DNA from: Armigeres subalbatus
Taxonomy: Eukaryota > Arthropoda > Insecta > Diptera > Culicidae
DNA length: 64,000 nucleotides
Direction: 5' to 3'
Assembly (NCBI RefSeq): GCF_024139115.2
Contig: NW_026942917.1
Span: 1-64,000 of the forward strand
Shown here: positions 43,425-52,917 of the stretch, piece after piece
Layout: the number at the start of each line of letters is the position of its first letter
Position numbering within the stretch: the stretch's first letter is position 1
Notes under the pieces: generated by a model
What the model saw: only the letters and a program-made list of their open reading frames with translations
Database searches by the model: none
What the model was told of the DNA's origin: nothing
Program-made: the position numbers and the translations under genes

Positions 43425-44099
43425 CTAGGGTTTGATGCCAGCAACATCGATTGTGTATAGAAATGCGGTTAACAAAACCATTGTATTTATAAACTTTGCT
43501 AAACTTGAACAAAACTTACGCACGGCCTTCAGAACGGTGCAGTTGTCCGATCCGAGAAACATTTTGATGCACTTCAAGGTGTGGCACTGTTGCTGTGAGG
43601 AGCTGCCTTGGGCATCTGTACATTGCGTTGAAACTGGAAGACGATTCCCAGACAAGTCCGAAGGATGTTCCCGGCAACAGATCTCCGCCGGATAAAGCAG
43701 TGAAATTGGAAACCGATCTGCCTCCGATGCGCATACGAAGCAAGGGAAAATGTTCGCCACCAGGTTAACCATTTGAATAATGGGTTAAACACAATTGATA
43801 CGTTTGCGTGCGTTTTGACAGTTTTCTCATGGGAAAACTGTCAAAACGCACGCAAACGTATCAATTGTGTTTGGCTCCTAAGGCTTTCTCGTGTATCGTT
43901 TAGCTGGTCCTGAATGGCATTCAACGTTTTGAAGATTACCTCGGTAGATACACTTCTGTTGAAGAAATTCAATGATAAAAAATGAAGGCGAAAGGCCATG
44001 ATAAGATATTATTAATGATGCAACTATCCAGCTTACCTTGTATTTATAATCACGGGTCGACCGTTTTTTCGAGCCGGCTCCAGGCAGCCATTTTGATAT
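43425..44099 (-). pseudogene. Possible minus-strand gene remnant, two or more exons
   Basis: Reading the minus strand, an exon from 44099 (after TTTTGTCAG) is open to a donor GTAAGC at 44036. An 81-bp candidate intron ends CTTCAACAG at 43956. The next exon then reads, in phase, SVSTEVIFKTLNAIQDQLND, followed by a Glu/Ser/Arg-rich stretch, a coiled-coil-like segment. At 43872 it runs into a perfect palindrome that introduces a stop. Beyond the palindrome a frame continues (IIQMVNLVANIFPCF, then a Cys-containing stretch to 43425). The splice phase and the composition suggest an old gene. I do not recognise the family, and a chance arrangement remains possible. Confidence 0.3.
43787..43872. repeat. 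Perfect 86-bp palindrome
   Basis: Forty-base arms starting AAACACAATTGATACGTTTG and ending with the exact reverse complement surround a six-base centre TCATGG. No mismatch was seen. The block interrupts a possible exon on the minus strand. TTTTGACAG-type motifs inside are common in mosquito MITEs. No target duplication is obvious. Confidence 0.92.
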
Positions 44100-44639
44100 C
44101 TGACAAAATAAACTTTTCATTGTGCGCATTTATATTTTATCTGCCGGTAATAATATTTATCAACTATGTGTCACTGCACATAAAATTCATTGTCAGATCA
44201 AGTAAAGTATAAATAAATTACTATTATATTGTATGAATTCAGTTTGCAAATATCAATGTTCACCAATAAAATTCAAATGGTGCACATAAGATGGAGCTAA
44301 TGCCAGCCGAATCGTGTCTATATCAGGCTATTGACATCCTATTGTTTAGCCCATCGCCAGATCGTAGCCAGGATGTCCCGGGCTATAATTTTTTTTCATA
44401 CTGCGTTTCAATGATGACAGCGGTCTATGTCTATTGATGATGATGACACCGCGCTTGTCACCGGCTCGGTCTATATGATTACCGCACATAAAACATAATG
44501 GAGATTTGATTTCAGTGTAGTATGCATTAACTGTGATAAACATGTGAATGAAACGTTTTTCATTTTTATTTTTCTATTCTCTAATAAAATAATAAAAATG
44601 GCTTTTTTGGTTTGACAAACACAATTTCACAAATCGGCA
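44100..44639. other. Intergenic, no gene recognised
   Basis: AT-rich, no supported feature. It may hold the upstream intron of the minus-strand candidate gene. Confidence 0.35.
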
Positions 44640-44864
44640 ACAACATTTCAAAAGGGCGAAACTGCTTTTGTAAACAAGAGCTTTTCACGTCTCTGGTGGG
44701 CTAATTTGTGCTCACCCACGCAATCCAGCACCATTAAATGAAAGAAGAGGATTCGGTGCTTCCATCAGTGGTATTAGATTGCGTTGGTGGGCTCAAATTA
44801 ACCCACCAGCGACGTGAGAAGCTTTTGTTTACAAAATCAGTTACGCCCTTTTGAAATGTTGGTG
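44640..44864. mobile_element. Foldback MITE, about 65-bp arms
   Basis: CAACATTTCAAAAGGGCG, then TTTTGTAAACAA, CACGTC and CTGGTGGG with TAATTTG, occur at the left and in inverse at the right with few differences. The centre has a smaller imperfect hairpin (CACGCAATC / GATTGCGTTGG). About 225 bp. Target duplication unclear. Confidence 0.88.
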
Positions 44865-44926
44865 CCGAAATATGCGATTTTATGAAATTAAGTTGATATT
44901 GCCGATTTCACCAATTTGAAGAGTTA

Positions 44927-45449
44927 GTGCCCAAACACAATGTGAACGGCAATGCGGCAGAACGGTAACGGCAAATTTCCAACACATGGAACTATATGGT
45001 GCAGCCCACAATGACGGCGCTGCGGCAAAAGTGACATTGTACTAAATCTCAGAAATTTGAAACTTGGCGGAACAGCAAAGCGGTAAACGTCAAACGTCCC
45101 AATCAAGATCAACGAATGAGAATGCCTGAGGTACTTTTTAAGATGATTTGTAAACAAATATATTTTTGCCTAAAAATCTGCACACGAATGTATATATTTT
45201 CGAAGAAACAGTAAGTCATGGTGGCCTTCTGTTTATTATACTAATAAAAGTGAAAATAATGACAATAATGTTACAAAAATAAACTGTTTGTGGCTATTTT
45301 GAATTGTCAGTATCGCCTTTGAACCGTTCACATTACGGGTTGGTTAGCGGCAAAGCGGCAACGGCAGAACGGCAACGGCAGTTTTAGAACAATTCCGCTC
45401 TGCCGCAGTTCCGTTCTGCCGCATTGCCGTTCACATTGTGTTCGGGCAC
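44927..45449. mobile_element. MITE with 40-bp TIR, TSD TTA
   Basis: GTGCCCAAACACAATGTGAA, then CGGCAATGCGGCAGAACGG, is mirrored at the right end with a single mismatch in the first bases. TTA lies on both sides (44924-44926 and 45450-45452). The 523-bp interior has many AACGGCA and CGGCAAAGCGG motifs. PIF/Harbinger-like duplication. Non-coding. Confidence 0.92.
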
Positions 45450-45797
45450 TTATGTGTAGATTGTGATTTGCCCGCTTCTTTTCTCACACGCACTCTCATT
45501 TCGGGTTGATCGATTTTTGTTACTGTAATTTACCCAATAATAAACCCATTACTCGTTAGTCACATGTAAGCGTGTACACTAAATCGATTCCCGCCATGAT
45601 TTGACGTCTGTTTGTTTTCAGATTGAGCACCCACACAAAAATATTATACACGGAAAATCAAACTTTTTTGAGTGTATTGAGTGTGAGAAAAAGATAACTG
45701 TGAGAAAAAAATCTCGCAAAACTCTTATAAAGTGCAAAAAGCGCAATATAACTCAAAATAAAATATCTGACACCATGACTCAAAATTGAGTTCAAGG
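45450..45797. other. Intergenic, no gene recognised
   Basis: A frame at 45601-45789 is Lys-rich (about 62 codons, with many GAGAAAAAG-type repeats) and shows no domain. Confidence 0.35.
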
Positions 45798-45805
45798 CCA
45801 TGAAC

Positions 45806-46099
45806 CACAGAGAACAGACGTTGAAGCTCTACTCGGCATGTTGTGATAACTTTTTACTGATCATTTTGAAATTACTTTGGAATGTCGCCGTTATCTCGTG
45901 CATAATCAGCGCTAGCGTCATCAAAAAATGCCACTGTGCGCTAGTGTCGTTATGCATGCAAAAGCATGCCAGCGCCATCGTGTTGTCAAAATGAGATTGT
46001 GAGTTGCAATGTCGACGTCGATGGCGTTGAGGTTCGGTGTGTTTGTTTACACATGTTTTGCAAGAAATTTTGTTCGAGCCTCCATGTCTGTTCTCTGTG
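45806..46099. mobile_element. CACAGAGAACAGACGT-family MITE, TSD CCATGAAC
   Basis: The ends CACAGAGAACAGACGTTG and, inverted, CACAGAGAACAGACATGG. CCATGAAC flanks it exactly (45798-45805 and 46100-46107), an 8-bp hAT-like duplication. 294 bp. The termini are related to those of 29138-30006, whose duplication TTATGAAC shares its last six bases, which suggests a target preference for ATGAAC. Confidence 0.93.
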
Positions 46100-46706
46100 C
46101 CATGAACTCAATTGGGTTGTTTAGCAGAGAAAAATATGGGGTTTTAAATAGTTTAACAAAAAGAGCATGCTTTTCTGATCTCCAACATATTTTTATTTTG
46201 TCTGTAAACCTTTTATTTACATTTTTATACAGCAAACAATAACTCATTTCAATCGATAGAATGACACTAACATTCATAGAATGACAGTTGGCCCATGCAG
46301 CATAAGAACAAATTTTTAGTTCCATATAAATTTAAAATGCAAATTAAAAATAGTTCCCGGGCTCCAAAAATTCTGAAAAATTGGGGTTAGGTTTAGTTTT
46401 TTATGCAGCTTCAGAATATGTAAAAACATATATACCCCTAAACAACCCAATTTTGTCTTGAGCCAGTTTTTCCGATTTTGATTTAAACTGACCCAAATTT
46501 GAGTTGAGCCAGACGAGCGTGCGTTCAAATCCGACGCTGTCACTTTCATAGAAGAACTGTCAATTGACGGTAAAATCAGCTGTTTTCAAACGTCTCGTGA
46601 AAAGGCCTACTGCAGTCGCATGGAGACTCCAGCCTTGCAAAAAAGGAATTTTATTATTGTTTTTGTGTTGTTTTCCTCTCCAGTTTAATCACGTTTAATC
46701 TTCAGT
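46100..46706. other. Upstream region of the coiled-coil gene, with a MITE fragment
   Basis: At 46537-46603, GCTGTCACTTTCATAGAAGA, ACTGTCAATTGACGGTAAAA and CGTCTCGTGAAAAGGCCTAC match the TAGGCCTTTTCA MITE at 37083 (same orientation as copy A). Just before the gene, TTTTCCTCTCCAG at 46671-46683 resembles a splice acceptor, so part of the 5' leader may be spliced. Confidence 0.5.
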
Positions 46707-47167
46707 ATGGATCACGATTACTGCAAAGTTACCGAATCAAACACCAGCGCAGATAATATTACGGATTTTACCGAAGTGGAATACCTCATCGAAGAATACG
46801 AGCATGTCAGGCCACACCTACCAGATCCGATGCAGCCCGTACCACCACTCCCTATCCGGAAGCCAACAGGTGAGCTCCATTATTGGACACTGATGCTTGA
46901 TTTCTAGTCTTTAAGAAAATATGTTAAAACTTTGCAGACCGTTGCACTAGTTCAAAGTATGCTCGATTGGCGAGGGAAGTGAAGCGCCTTAAACGGTTGC
47001 TGGCGATAGAGCGTACCAAATGTCGGATCCTGAAGGCAAAACTGCGCAAACTGAGAGAAGAAAATCGTAGGCTAATTGCTGCCAAACGGCGTCTGGAAGC
47101 ACAGCGTCTTGCTGCATTCAAGCTAACTATGCGAAAAATCTTGTACTTTGGGGGTTATGCATTTTAA
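46707..47167 (+). CDS. Small two-exon protein with an acidic N-terminus and a basic coiled coil
   Basis: Exon 1 (46707-46869) starts at an ATG and codes 54 residues: acidic with Pro-rich patches (DFTEVEYLIEEYEHV, then MQPVPPLPIRKPT). A 68-bp intron begins GTGAGCT at 46870 and ends ACTTTGCAG at 46937. Exon 2 (46938-47167) joins in phase and codes RCTSSKYARLAREVKRLKRL, then a Leu/Arg/Lys/Glu-rich heptad-like run and LTMRKILYFGGYAF before TAA. The total is about 130 residues. The regular Leu spacing over about 50 residues predicts a dimerising coiled coil like a leucine zipper, with strong positive charge that could bind nucleic acid. I do not recognise a family, and no bZIP basic-region signature is clear. 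It lies between MITEs and does not resemble any transposon protein I know. Intron joining and frame support a real gene. Confidence 0.55.
46870..46937 (+). other. Intron of the coiled-coil gene (68 bp)
   Basis: GTGAGCT at the start and ACTTTGCAG at the end. Skipping it joins a one-base overhang to two bases of exon 2 and keeps the frame open. If unspliced, the frame stops at 46907. Confidence 0.55.
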
Positions 47168-47405
47168 AGTATGTACAAGGTTACAGAAAAGATGTTTCAA
47201 AGGTAAGTAGGATCATAATTGGTCCCAGCCGTCTGACAAGACAGACAGCATTGAGAAATAGGAATGGAATGTGAAACAATCAAATAAAACAAGTTAGTCG
47301 AGAATTGACGATTTTTTAAACCAAAGTCCGAAGAGTGTCGGCTGCCTAAAAAATGTCACAGTTCCATCCTGGTTAAATATTGTTATTGTGCAAACTAAAG
47401 CCCCA

Positions 47406-47502
47406 AACGCCATTCAGCGGAACGGTGACGGAAATGGAAAATTTGACACAAAATATATGGGCTAACTGTCAAATCGTTCCGCTGTATTGCAGGGGGCCTT
47501 AA
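47406..47502. mobile_element. Short MITE, TAAAGCCCC / GGGGGCCTTAA ends
   Basis: CAGCGGAACG at 47415-47427 is inverted at 47473-47484 (CGTTCCGCTG), and the outer parts (AAGCCCC, AAGGCCCCC) are imperfectly inverted. TAA-like duplications flank it. Possibly related to the CGGCA-rich MITE at 44927. Confidence 0.5.
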
Positions 47503-48082
47503 CAGTAGGACCCAAGAAAAAAAAATTGGTGATTAACCCAGAGGTTAAACAAAGCCCGCTGAACGTTCAAGAGCTGCCCTATTAATGGGACGCTGGGATA
47601 AATGAGCTAAAGAGTCAAGTACGAAACACTGAACACGATCTTACTGTTGTGGTTGAAATACCTATCTGTAAAATTATAATTCAAGCGGTGAAATTAAATG
47701 GGAATGGCCTACGAGACGAGCCAGCCTTGGGCTGAAAGTCTCGATAATAAAGACAAAAAAAATGGGAATGGAAGCGGTGGATGAACTGAAATACTCCTTA
47801 GTGTGACGTTGAGAAACATCAAACCTCATTGTCATGTGATGAAACTAAGGGTGTTCAGTATGTTTGTTACCGGAGGGTATAAACGCTCACCAACAGACGT
47901 GGTTCTGGTTCCAATACTCCTCAATTCTGTACTCTATGTTCGAGGTCAGCCTTTCGCATTTTAATAAATTCCATTCGTGAAGAAAAAGATCATAGTTGAC
48001 ATGAATCGGAAATAACGCCACGATTTTCACAACACACTTGGAACTTCTTTGGTGCATATTTCCCAAATGTAATATATTGCTA
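47503..48082. other. Intergenic, no gene recognised
   Basis: GAGACGAGCCAGCCTTGGGC at 47713-47732, followed by TGAAAGTCTCGATAATAAAG, looks like the 3' end of a dispersed retroelement, but no body was found upstream. Confidence 0.35.
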
Positions 48083-48250
48083 GGGGCCATCCACAAAGTA
48101 CCTCACGCTCCTAGGGGGGGGGGGGTTAACGAGCAGCGTGACGACTCATACAAGCAATTTAGAGGTTTAATACAAAAAGTGTGACAAAGGGGGGAGGGGG
48201 GGGGTCGAAAATCGCCAATTTTTGCGTGACGTACTTTATGGATCTTCCCC
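48083..48250. mobile_element. MITE with GGGGCCATCCACAAAGTACC termini, TSD TA
   Basis: The left end GGGGCCATCCACAAAGTACC and the inverted right end GGGGAAGATCCATAAAGTAC both continue to TCACGC. TA lies on each side. The interior has long G tracts. I recognise this family as a common insect MITE. A fragment of a similar element may lie at 11985. 168 bp. Confidence 0.82.
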
Positions 48251-48297
48251 TACCCGATATACATGTGATTTGGCTGATAATAATAGTAGGTACAAAT

Positions 48298-48493
48298 TAT
48301 AGATAGTGGAATATATAGATGAGCGAAGATAAATCCTCTGTCTCCAAACGAACTGTCAAACGTGTCTCCAAACGAGCATGACGTCACGATTTCAATGGAA
48401 ACGTTAAGGGCTGTGACGTCATATGCGCGTGTGCACGGGCAAAAAAATCGACTCAGCCATGCTTTCGCTCATCTATAGATTCTACTATCTATA
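48298..48493. mobile_element. MITE with TATAGATAG termini, TSD GTACAAAT
   Basis: TATAGATAGTGGAATATATA and, inverted, TATAGATAGTAGAATCTATA, both followed by GATGAGCGAA, form about 30-bp TIRs. GTACAAAT lies exactly outside each end (48290-48297 and 48494-48501), an 8-bp hAT-like duplication. 196 bp, non-coding. Confidence 0.93.
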
Positions 48494-48529
48494 GTACAAA
48501 TGATTTTTTATACAATAGGCAATGCAAAA

Positions 48530-48630
48530 ATGACCATTTTACGAAAAATAGTAATTCTTAATAGTGACTAGACTCAAAATAGTGACCAAGTCACTGAAAA
48601 GTGACTCGCTACCAGGCCTGCGATTAGCAA
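48530..48630 (-). repeat. AATAGTGACT repeat, fragment 1
   Basis: AATAGTGACTAG, AAAATAGTGACCAAG and AAAAGTGACTCGCTACCAGG followed by CCTG are the reverse-oriented relatives of 61469-61625, with CAGGCCTGGTAGC as the common edge. A dispersed repeat of unknown class. Confidence 0.5.
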
Positions 48631-49384
48631 CACAGTATCTAAATCATATCTTACCTTCATCGTAAAACTTTATAATTGGGTTCGATGCTATTTTATCCAG
48701 AATTGTTTTAACACTACCGTAACAATTGCAGGGCTGTTACAACAGTTGCGATTTTAGCGTTTTTCGCAAATTTCGCGGATGTACTCTTCCAGTCGCGAAA
48801 ATCGCTGTTCCTTGAAATGTTGAAAATCGCGGTTTTATTTTTAATTGATAGACCATCTGTTGACCTGACAACGCGGATTATCCAATTTGAGGAACGACAC
48901 TTTATATTGCTCTCCAAGGGCGTTATTGTCCGGATCAAACGCATTGCAATTCGCACCTGGGAACGCCGGCATTGAGCTAAAGCATGCTGGTAGTCACACG
49001 TCATCATGCTGGTTATTATCAACTCTGTCCACTCGGTTGAGCGATAGAGAGGCTCTTCATCTTTCTGACCTTCTATTGCATCCACTTCTGGTCCATAGTG
49101 ACTCCCAGTGCTCCAGGCTGCTTATTCCAACCATTTTATAACCTATAGTTTTTTGTCATAGCTCAATTACTACCTTGGTTGGTTAGATATTTTTTTCGGT
49201 TAAAAACGTTTCTGCCATTTCGCGATCCAAAATTCCTCGTTTCTTCGTTTGCTTGTGCCTAGTGTTGTAAAAGGTCATCTGCATGTCATTTGACTAATTT
49301 GTCTGAAACTTTTTTAACTTTATAATTTTTTAAGAACCCACACTTGAGTGGTCCTATATTTTTAACCGAAGCTACATTGTTCTA
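48631..49384. other. Intergenic, no gene recognised
   Basis: A minus-strand frame at 48714-49085 (123 codons) has no recognised family. Motifs such as GCTAAAGCATGCTGG may belong to a decayed LINE, but no conserved box was found. Confidence 0.3.
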
Positions 49385-49640
49385 ATAAGGCGGTACCCCG
49401 TTTGGCATAATGCCATATGCCATAATGCCGTTTGGCATAACGCCGTTTGGCATAATGGCCATTTGGCATAATGACCATTTGGCATAATATGTATGCGGTG
49501 TCAAATTGAAGGCCATTTGGCATAAGGACCATTTGGCATAATTTGTATGCGGTGTCAAATTGAGGCCCGTTTGGCATAAAGGCCATTTGACATAATTTAT
49601 ATACGGTTCCAAATTAATTGCCATTTGCAACAATTCATAT
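49385..49640. repeat. GGCATAAT minisatellite with a larger repeat
   Basis: CCATTTGGCATAATG and variants (GTTTGGCATAACG, CATATGCCATAATG) repeat more than ten times. At a higher level, TGTATGCGGTGTCAAATTGA followed by two such motifs recurs about every 60-65 bp, at 49490, 49550 and, more diverged, 49600. Open frames on the minus strand repeat PNG and YAKW-type peptides and are by-products. Confidence 0.85.
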
Positions 49641-50237
49641 GCAAAAAGAAGGGTAAATTACAGAAAAAGTGAATAAAAGTTTTGCTATCAAGGCTTTCAA
49701 GAAATGGTCAGTTCAAAAATTCCATTGAAATAAACAAAGAACTGCTCGCGTTTCAAAGAAGGGTGAATTATAGGAAATGAAAATGATAAAGTATTGAAGT
49801 GAATAATCTTCAGCGGGATATAAAGTGAACCCTTCAAGAGACGATGTTCTATGACTCGATATCGAGTCATGGAAGCGAGTTATGCCATATTATAAAATAT
49901 GTTATGGATTTCTGCGATGGTCCCTTGAAAAACCCTAGCAGCACATGTTTCACATAGATTACTGCAATTCATCTGTGGCCAGATTTGGTCACAAACAAGT
50001 TGCTGCACCATTTTTGGCTGACTTTTGTTGCTCGGGAAGCTTTTCAAGGATTATATATCCCACTTCTCGATATTTCCCTGAGCCGATGGTCCCTTTATTA
50101 TCGACTCATGGAGGATTGACTGTATCAACAATTATATGGTGTACCGTTTCGTGATGCACGTGTTTGCCTGTTATAAGGCAAAATGTGTTATTTTGCCTTC
50201 TATAACTGCTCGCATTTGCCTTCTTTGAATACTCGGA
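49641..50237. other. Intergenic, no gene recognised
   Basis: AT-rich, with ATGACTCGATATCGAGTCAT at 49850-49869 as a perfect 20-bp palindrome. No other feature. Confidence 0.4.
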
Positions 50238-50372
50238 TTTGCTCGTGTATTGGCAGCAAAACGATTCACTGCAAAATAATTATTTGCTCGTGTATTGGCA
50301 GCAAAACGATTCACTGCAAAATAATAATTTGCTCGTGTATTGGCAGCAAAACGATTCACTGCAAAATAATTT
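50238..50372 (+). repeat. Three tandem copies of a 45-bp unit
   Basis: TTTGCTCGTGTATTGGCAGC, followed by AAAACGATTCACTGCAAAAT, starts at 50238, 50283 and 50328. The three units differ only in their last two or three bases, so the array is recent or homogenised. Frames of both strands stay open because 45 is a multiple of three. Confidence 0.95.
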
Positions 50373-50929
50373 TAACTGCGGAATGATACAAAACGCAGAA
50401 TGGAATATTGCGCAATGGTAATGCTCGCAATATGGTACATATTTACACGAGACGAAGATGAACATGTTGATTTTGAGAAACCGATAATTTCCTTTGAAAA
50501 CTCCAAAATAAACTTGGCTGATCATCGTGGTTTTCAATCGCAGAAAAACAAAATGCAAGTCAATATGCTGTATCGTTTAAATGTCTTGTCTTGTCTTAGC
50601 ACATGCACAGCCAGTATTGAAAAGCATCCTGGAAATGTCGGTTGTGTTTCCGAGCATTTTCTTGTCTGCATTAATATTTGCAGCATATCATAAATATGAC
50701 ACAAGTATTAAAACGGCCAGGCCCACCGTGCAGGCTTGAATTTGGGAGAAAATCCATAACTCCCCGGCAATCAGATTATTTAGTAATAAATAACATGATA
50801 AACGAAGCGTACGAATAATAAACGAAGACTGTACGATTGGATTATATTTATTGAACTGATGCACATCACGTTTCAGAAATTCCTCCAACTCACTCATCGA
50901 GACAAAATAACGACGGTAGAAGACAAATA
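50373..50929. other. Intergenic, no gene recognised
   Basis: A frame at 50400-50693 shows no domain. No repeat identified. It ends at the Jockey-type LINE remnant. Confidence 0.35.
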
Positions 50930-51119
50930 CAAGAAGACAACACGTCCATTTCCCTGCAATGGAACGTTAACGGAGTACAGGAACGGTACAATGAACTTTA
51001 GTTGTTTGCGGACAAACATCAATCAACCATTATAGCCCTACAAGAAACTCGTTTGTCCAGGACAAATATTTTGCAAAAATTTCACCTTGGAGAATATGAT
51101 TGGACCATTCTCCCCGGTC
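50930..51119 (+). pseudogene. Jockey-type LINE endonuclease, part 1 of 3
   Basis: The translation SLQWNVNGVQERYNEL, a TAG, then LFADKHQSTIIALQETRLSR and KFHLGEYDWTILPG is the N-terminal part of an APE endonuclease of the Jockey/I group, with the catalytic Asn in NVNG and the catalytic Glu in QETR. One stop codon is present. At 51107-51119, ATTCTCCCCGGTC is duplicated by the LINE family A insertion that follows. Confidence 0.88.
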
Positions 51120-52606
51120 AAAGCCCCTGGGGTTGACCAACTACCAGGAGAGCTATTTAAACACGGTGGTGAGGCACTGGCTAGAGCGCTGCACTGGGTC
51201 ATTACCAAGATTTGGGAGGAGGAAGTTTTGCCGCAGGAGTGGATGGAAGGTGTCGTGTGTCCCATCTACAAAAAGGGCGATAAGCTGGATTGTAGCAACT
51301 ACCGCGCAATCACATTGCTGAACGCCGCCTACAAGGTACTCTCCCAAATTTTATGCCGTCGACTAGCACCAACTGCAAGGGAGTTCGTGGGGCAGTACCA
51401 GGCGGGTTTTATGGGCGAACGCTCCACCACGGACCAGGTGTTCGCCATTCGCCAAGTACTGCAGAAATGCCGCGAATACAACGTGCCCACACATCATCTA
51501 TTCATCGACTTCAAAGCCGCATATGATACAATCGATCGGGACCAGCTATGGCAGCTAATGCACGAACACGGTTTTCCGGATAAACTGACACGGTTGATCA
51601 AAGCGACGATGGATCGGGTGATGTGCGTAGTTCGAGTTTCAGGGGCAGTCTCGAGTCCCTTCGAAACCCGCAGAGGGTTACGGCAAGGTGATGGTCTTTC
51701 GTGTTTGCTATTCAACATCGCTTTGGAAGGGGTAATACGAAGAGCAGGGATTAACACGAGTGGTACAATTTTCAATAAGTCCGTCCAGCTATTTGGTTTC
51801 GCTGACGACATAGATATTATGGCACGTAACTTTGAGAAGATGGAGGAAGCCTACATCAGACTGAAGAGGGAAGCTAAGCGGATCGAACTAGTCATCAACA
51901 CGTCGAAGACGAAGTACATGATAGGCAGAGGTTCAAGAGAAGACAATGTGAGCCACCCACCGCGAGTTTGCATCGGTGGTGACGAAATCGAGGTGGTAGA
52001 AGAATTTGTGTACTTGGGCTCACTGGTGACTGCCGAAAATGACACCAGCAGAGAAATTCGGAGACGCATAGTGGCTGGAAATCGTACGTACTTTGGACTC
52101 CGCAAGACGCTCCGATCGAATAGAGTTCGCCGCCGTACCAAACTGACAATCTACAAAACGCTAATTAGACCGGTAGTCCTCTACGGACACGAGACCTGGA
52201 CGATGCTCGTGGAGGACCAACGCGCACTTGAGTTTTCGAAAGGAAAGTGCTGCGTACCATCTATGGTGGGGTGCAGATGGCGGACGGTACGTGGAGGAGG
52301 CGAATGAACCACGAATTGCATCAGCTGTTGGGAGAACCATCCATCGTACACACCGCGAAAATCGGACGACTGCGATGGGCCGGGCACGTAGCCAGAATGT
52401 CGGACAGTAACCCGGTGAAAATGGTTCTCGACAACGATCCGACGGGCACAAGAAGGCGAGGTGCGCAGCGGGCAAGGTGGATCGATCAGGTGGAAGATGA
52501 CTTGCGGACCCTCCGTAGACTGCGTGGTTGGCGACGTGTAGCCATGGACCGAGCCGAATGGAGAAGACTCTTATATACCGCACAGGCCACTTCGGCCTTA
52601 GTCTGA
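51120..52606 (+). pseudogene. LINE family A reverse transcriptase, copy 3
   Basis: This copy has the longest RT of the family. The frame from 51087 to 52307 reads VDQLPGELFKHGGEALARAL, VCPIYKKGDKLDCSNYRAIT, ERSTTDQVFAIRQVLQK, FIDFKAAYDTIDRDQLWQL, RRGLRQGDGLSCLLFNIAL and LFGFADDIDIM. It contains the catalytic Asp of FKAAYD and the FADD site. A one-base deletion near 52230 (ACTTGAGTTTT here, ACTTGGAGTTTT in copy 2) shifts the frame. The correct C-terminus (RLRWAGHVARMSDSN to ATSALV) continues in the frame 52247-52606. The first ATG lies in flanking Jockey DNA, so the start is not natural. The endonuclease is missing. Confidence 0.92.
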
Positions 52607-52622
52607 ATAAATAAATAAATAA
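51120..52622 (+). mobile_element. LINE family A, copy 3, with TSD ATTCTCCCCGGTC
   Basis: The copy is 5'-truncated just before the RT and ends with CCACTTCGGCCTTAGTCTGA and an AAAT repeat. ATTCTCCCCGGTC occurs before it (51107-51119) and after it (52623-52635). It splits the endonuclease of a Jockey-type LINE. Identity to copy 2 is very high over the shared part. Confidence 0.95.
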
Positions 52623-52779
52623 ATTCTCCCCGGTCCGTATTCTGTCTCGCAAAATGGAGCTGAACTCGCTGTGCTTGGAAATACTTCTTACAAGTTTTTA
52701 AAACTAAAAACATCACTGCAAGTTGTAGCAGCGCAGGTTATGCATCCAATAATTGCTACAAACGCCAGCGTGTATATAC
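52623..52779 (+). pseudogene. Jockey-type LINE endonuclease, part 2 of 3
   Basis: After the family A copy, the endonuclease frame resumes: YSVSQNGAELAVLGNTSYKF, then LKLKTSLQVVAAQV and a final VYI-type beta strand. Jockey endonucleases have a similar run before SIYLPP. The segment ends at TATAC, the target duplication of the copia element that follows. Confidence 0.82.
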
Positions 52780-52917
52780 TATTGGAATGGCAGTAAAACG
52801 AACTACTTGTTGCAGTGGTAGAAGTAGAAGTGAAAATTGTATTCAATTGACATAAGTATATGATTGCTTAGTTTACCGTTCGATCTGAACGCCTACTGTT
52901 CATTTTATTCTCCAACA
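52780..52917 (-). repeat. Copia 3' LTR
   Basis: 138 bp, matching the 5' LTR except for four substitutions. The end lies next to TATAC. RNase H coding ends close to its inner edge, at 52900. Confidence 0.93.

Noticed and set aside
49362..49633. Repeated peptide frames (PNG, YAKW) on the minus strand
   Set aside because: By-products of the GGCATAAT minisatellite.
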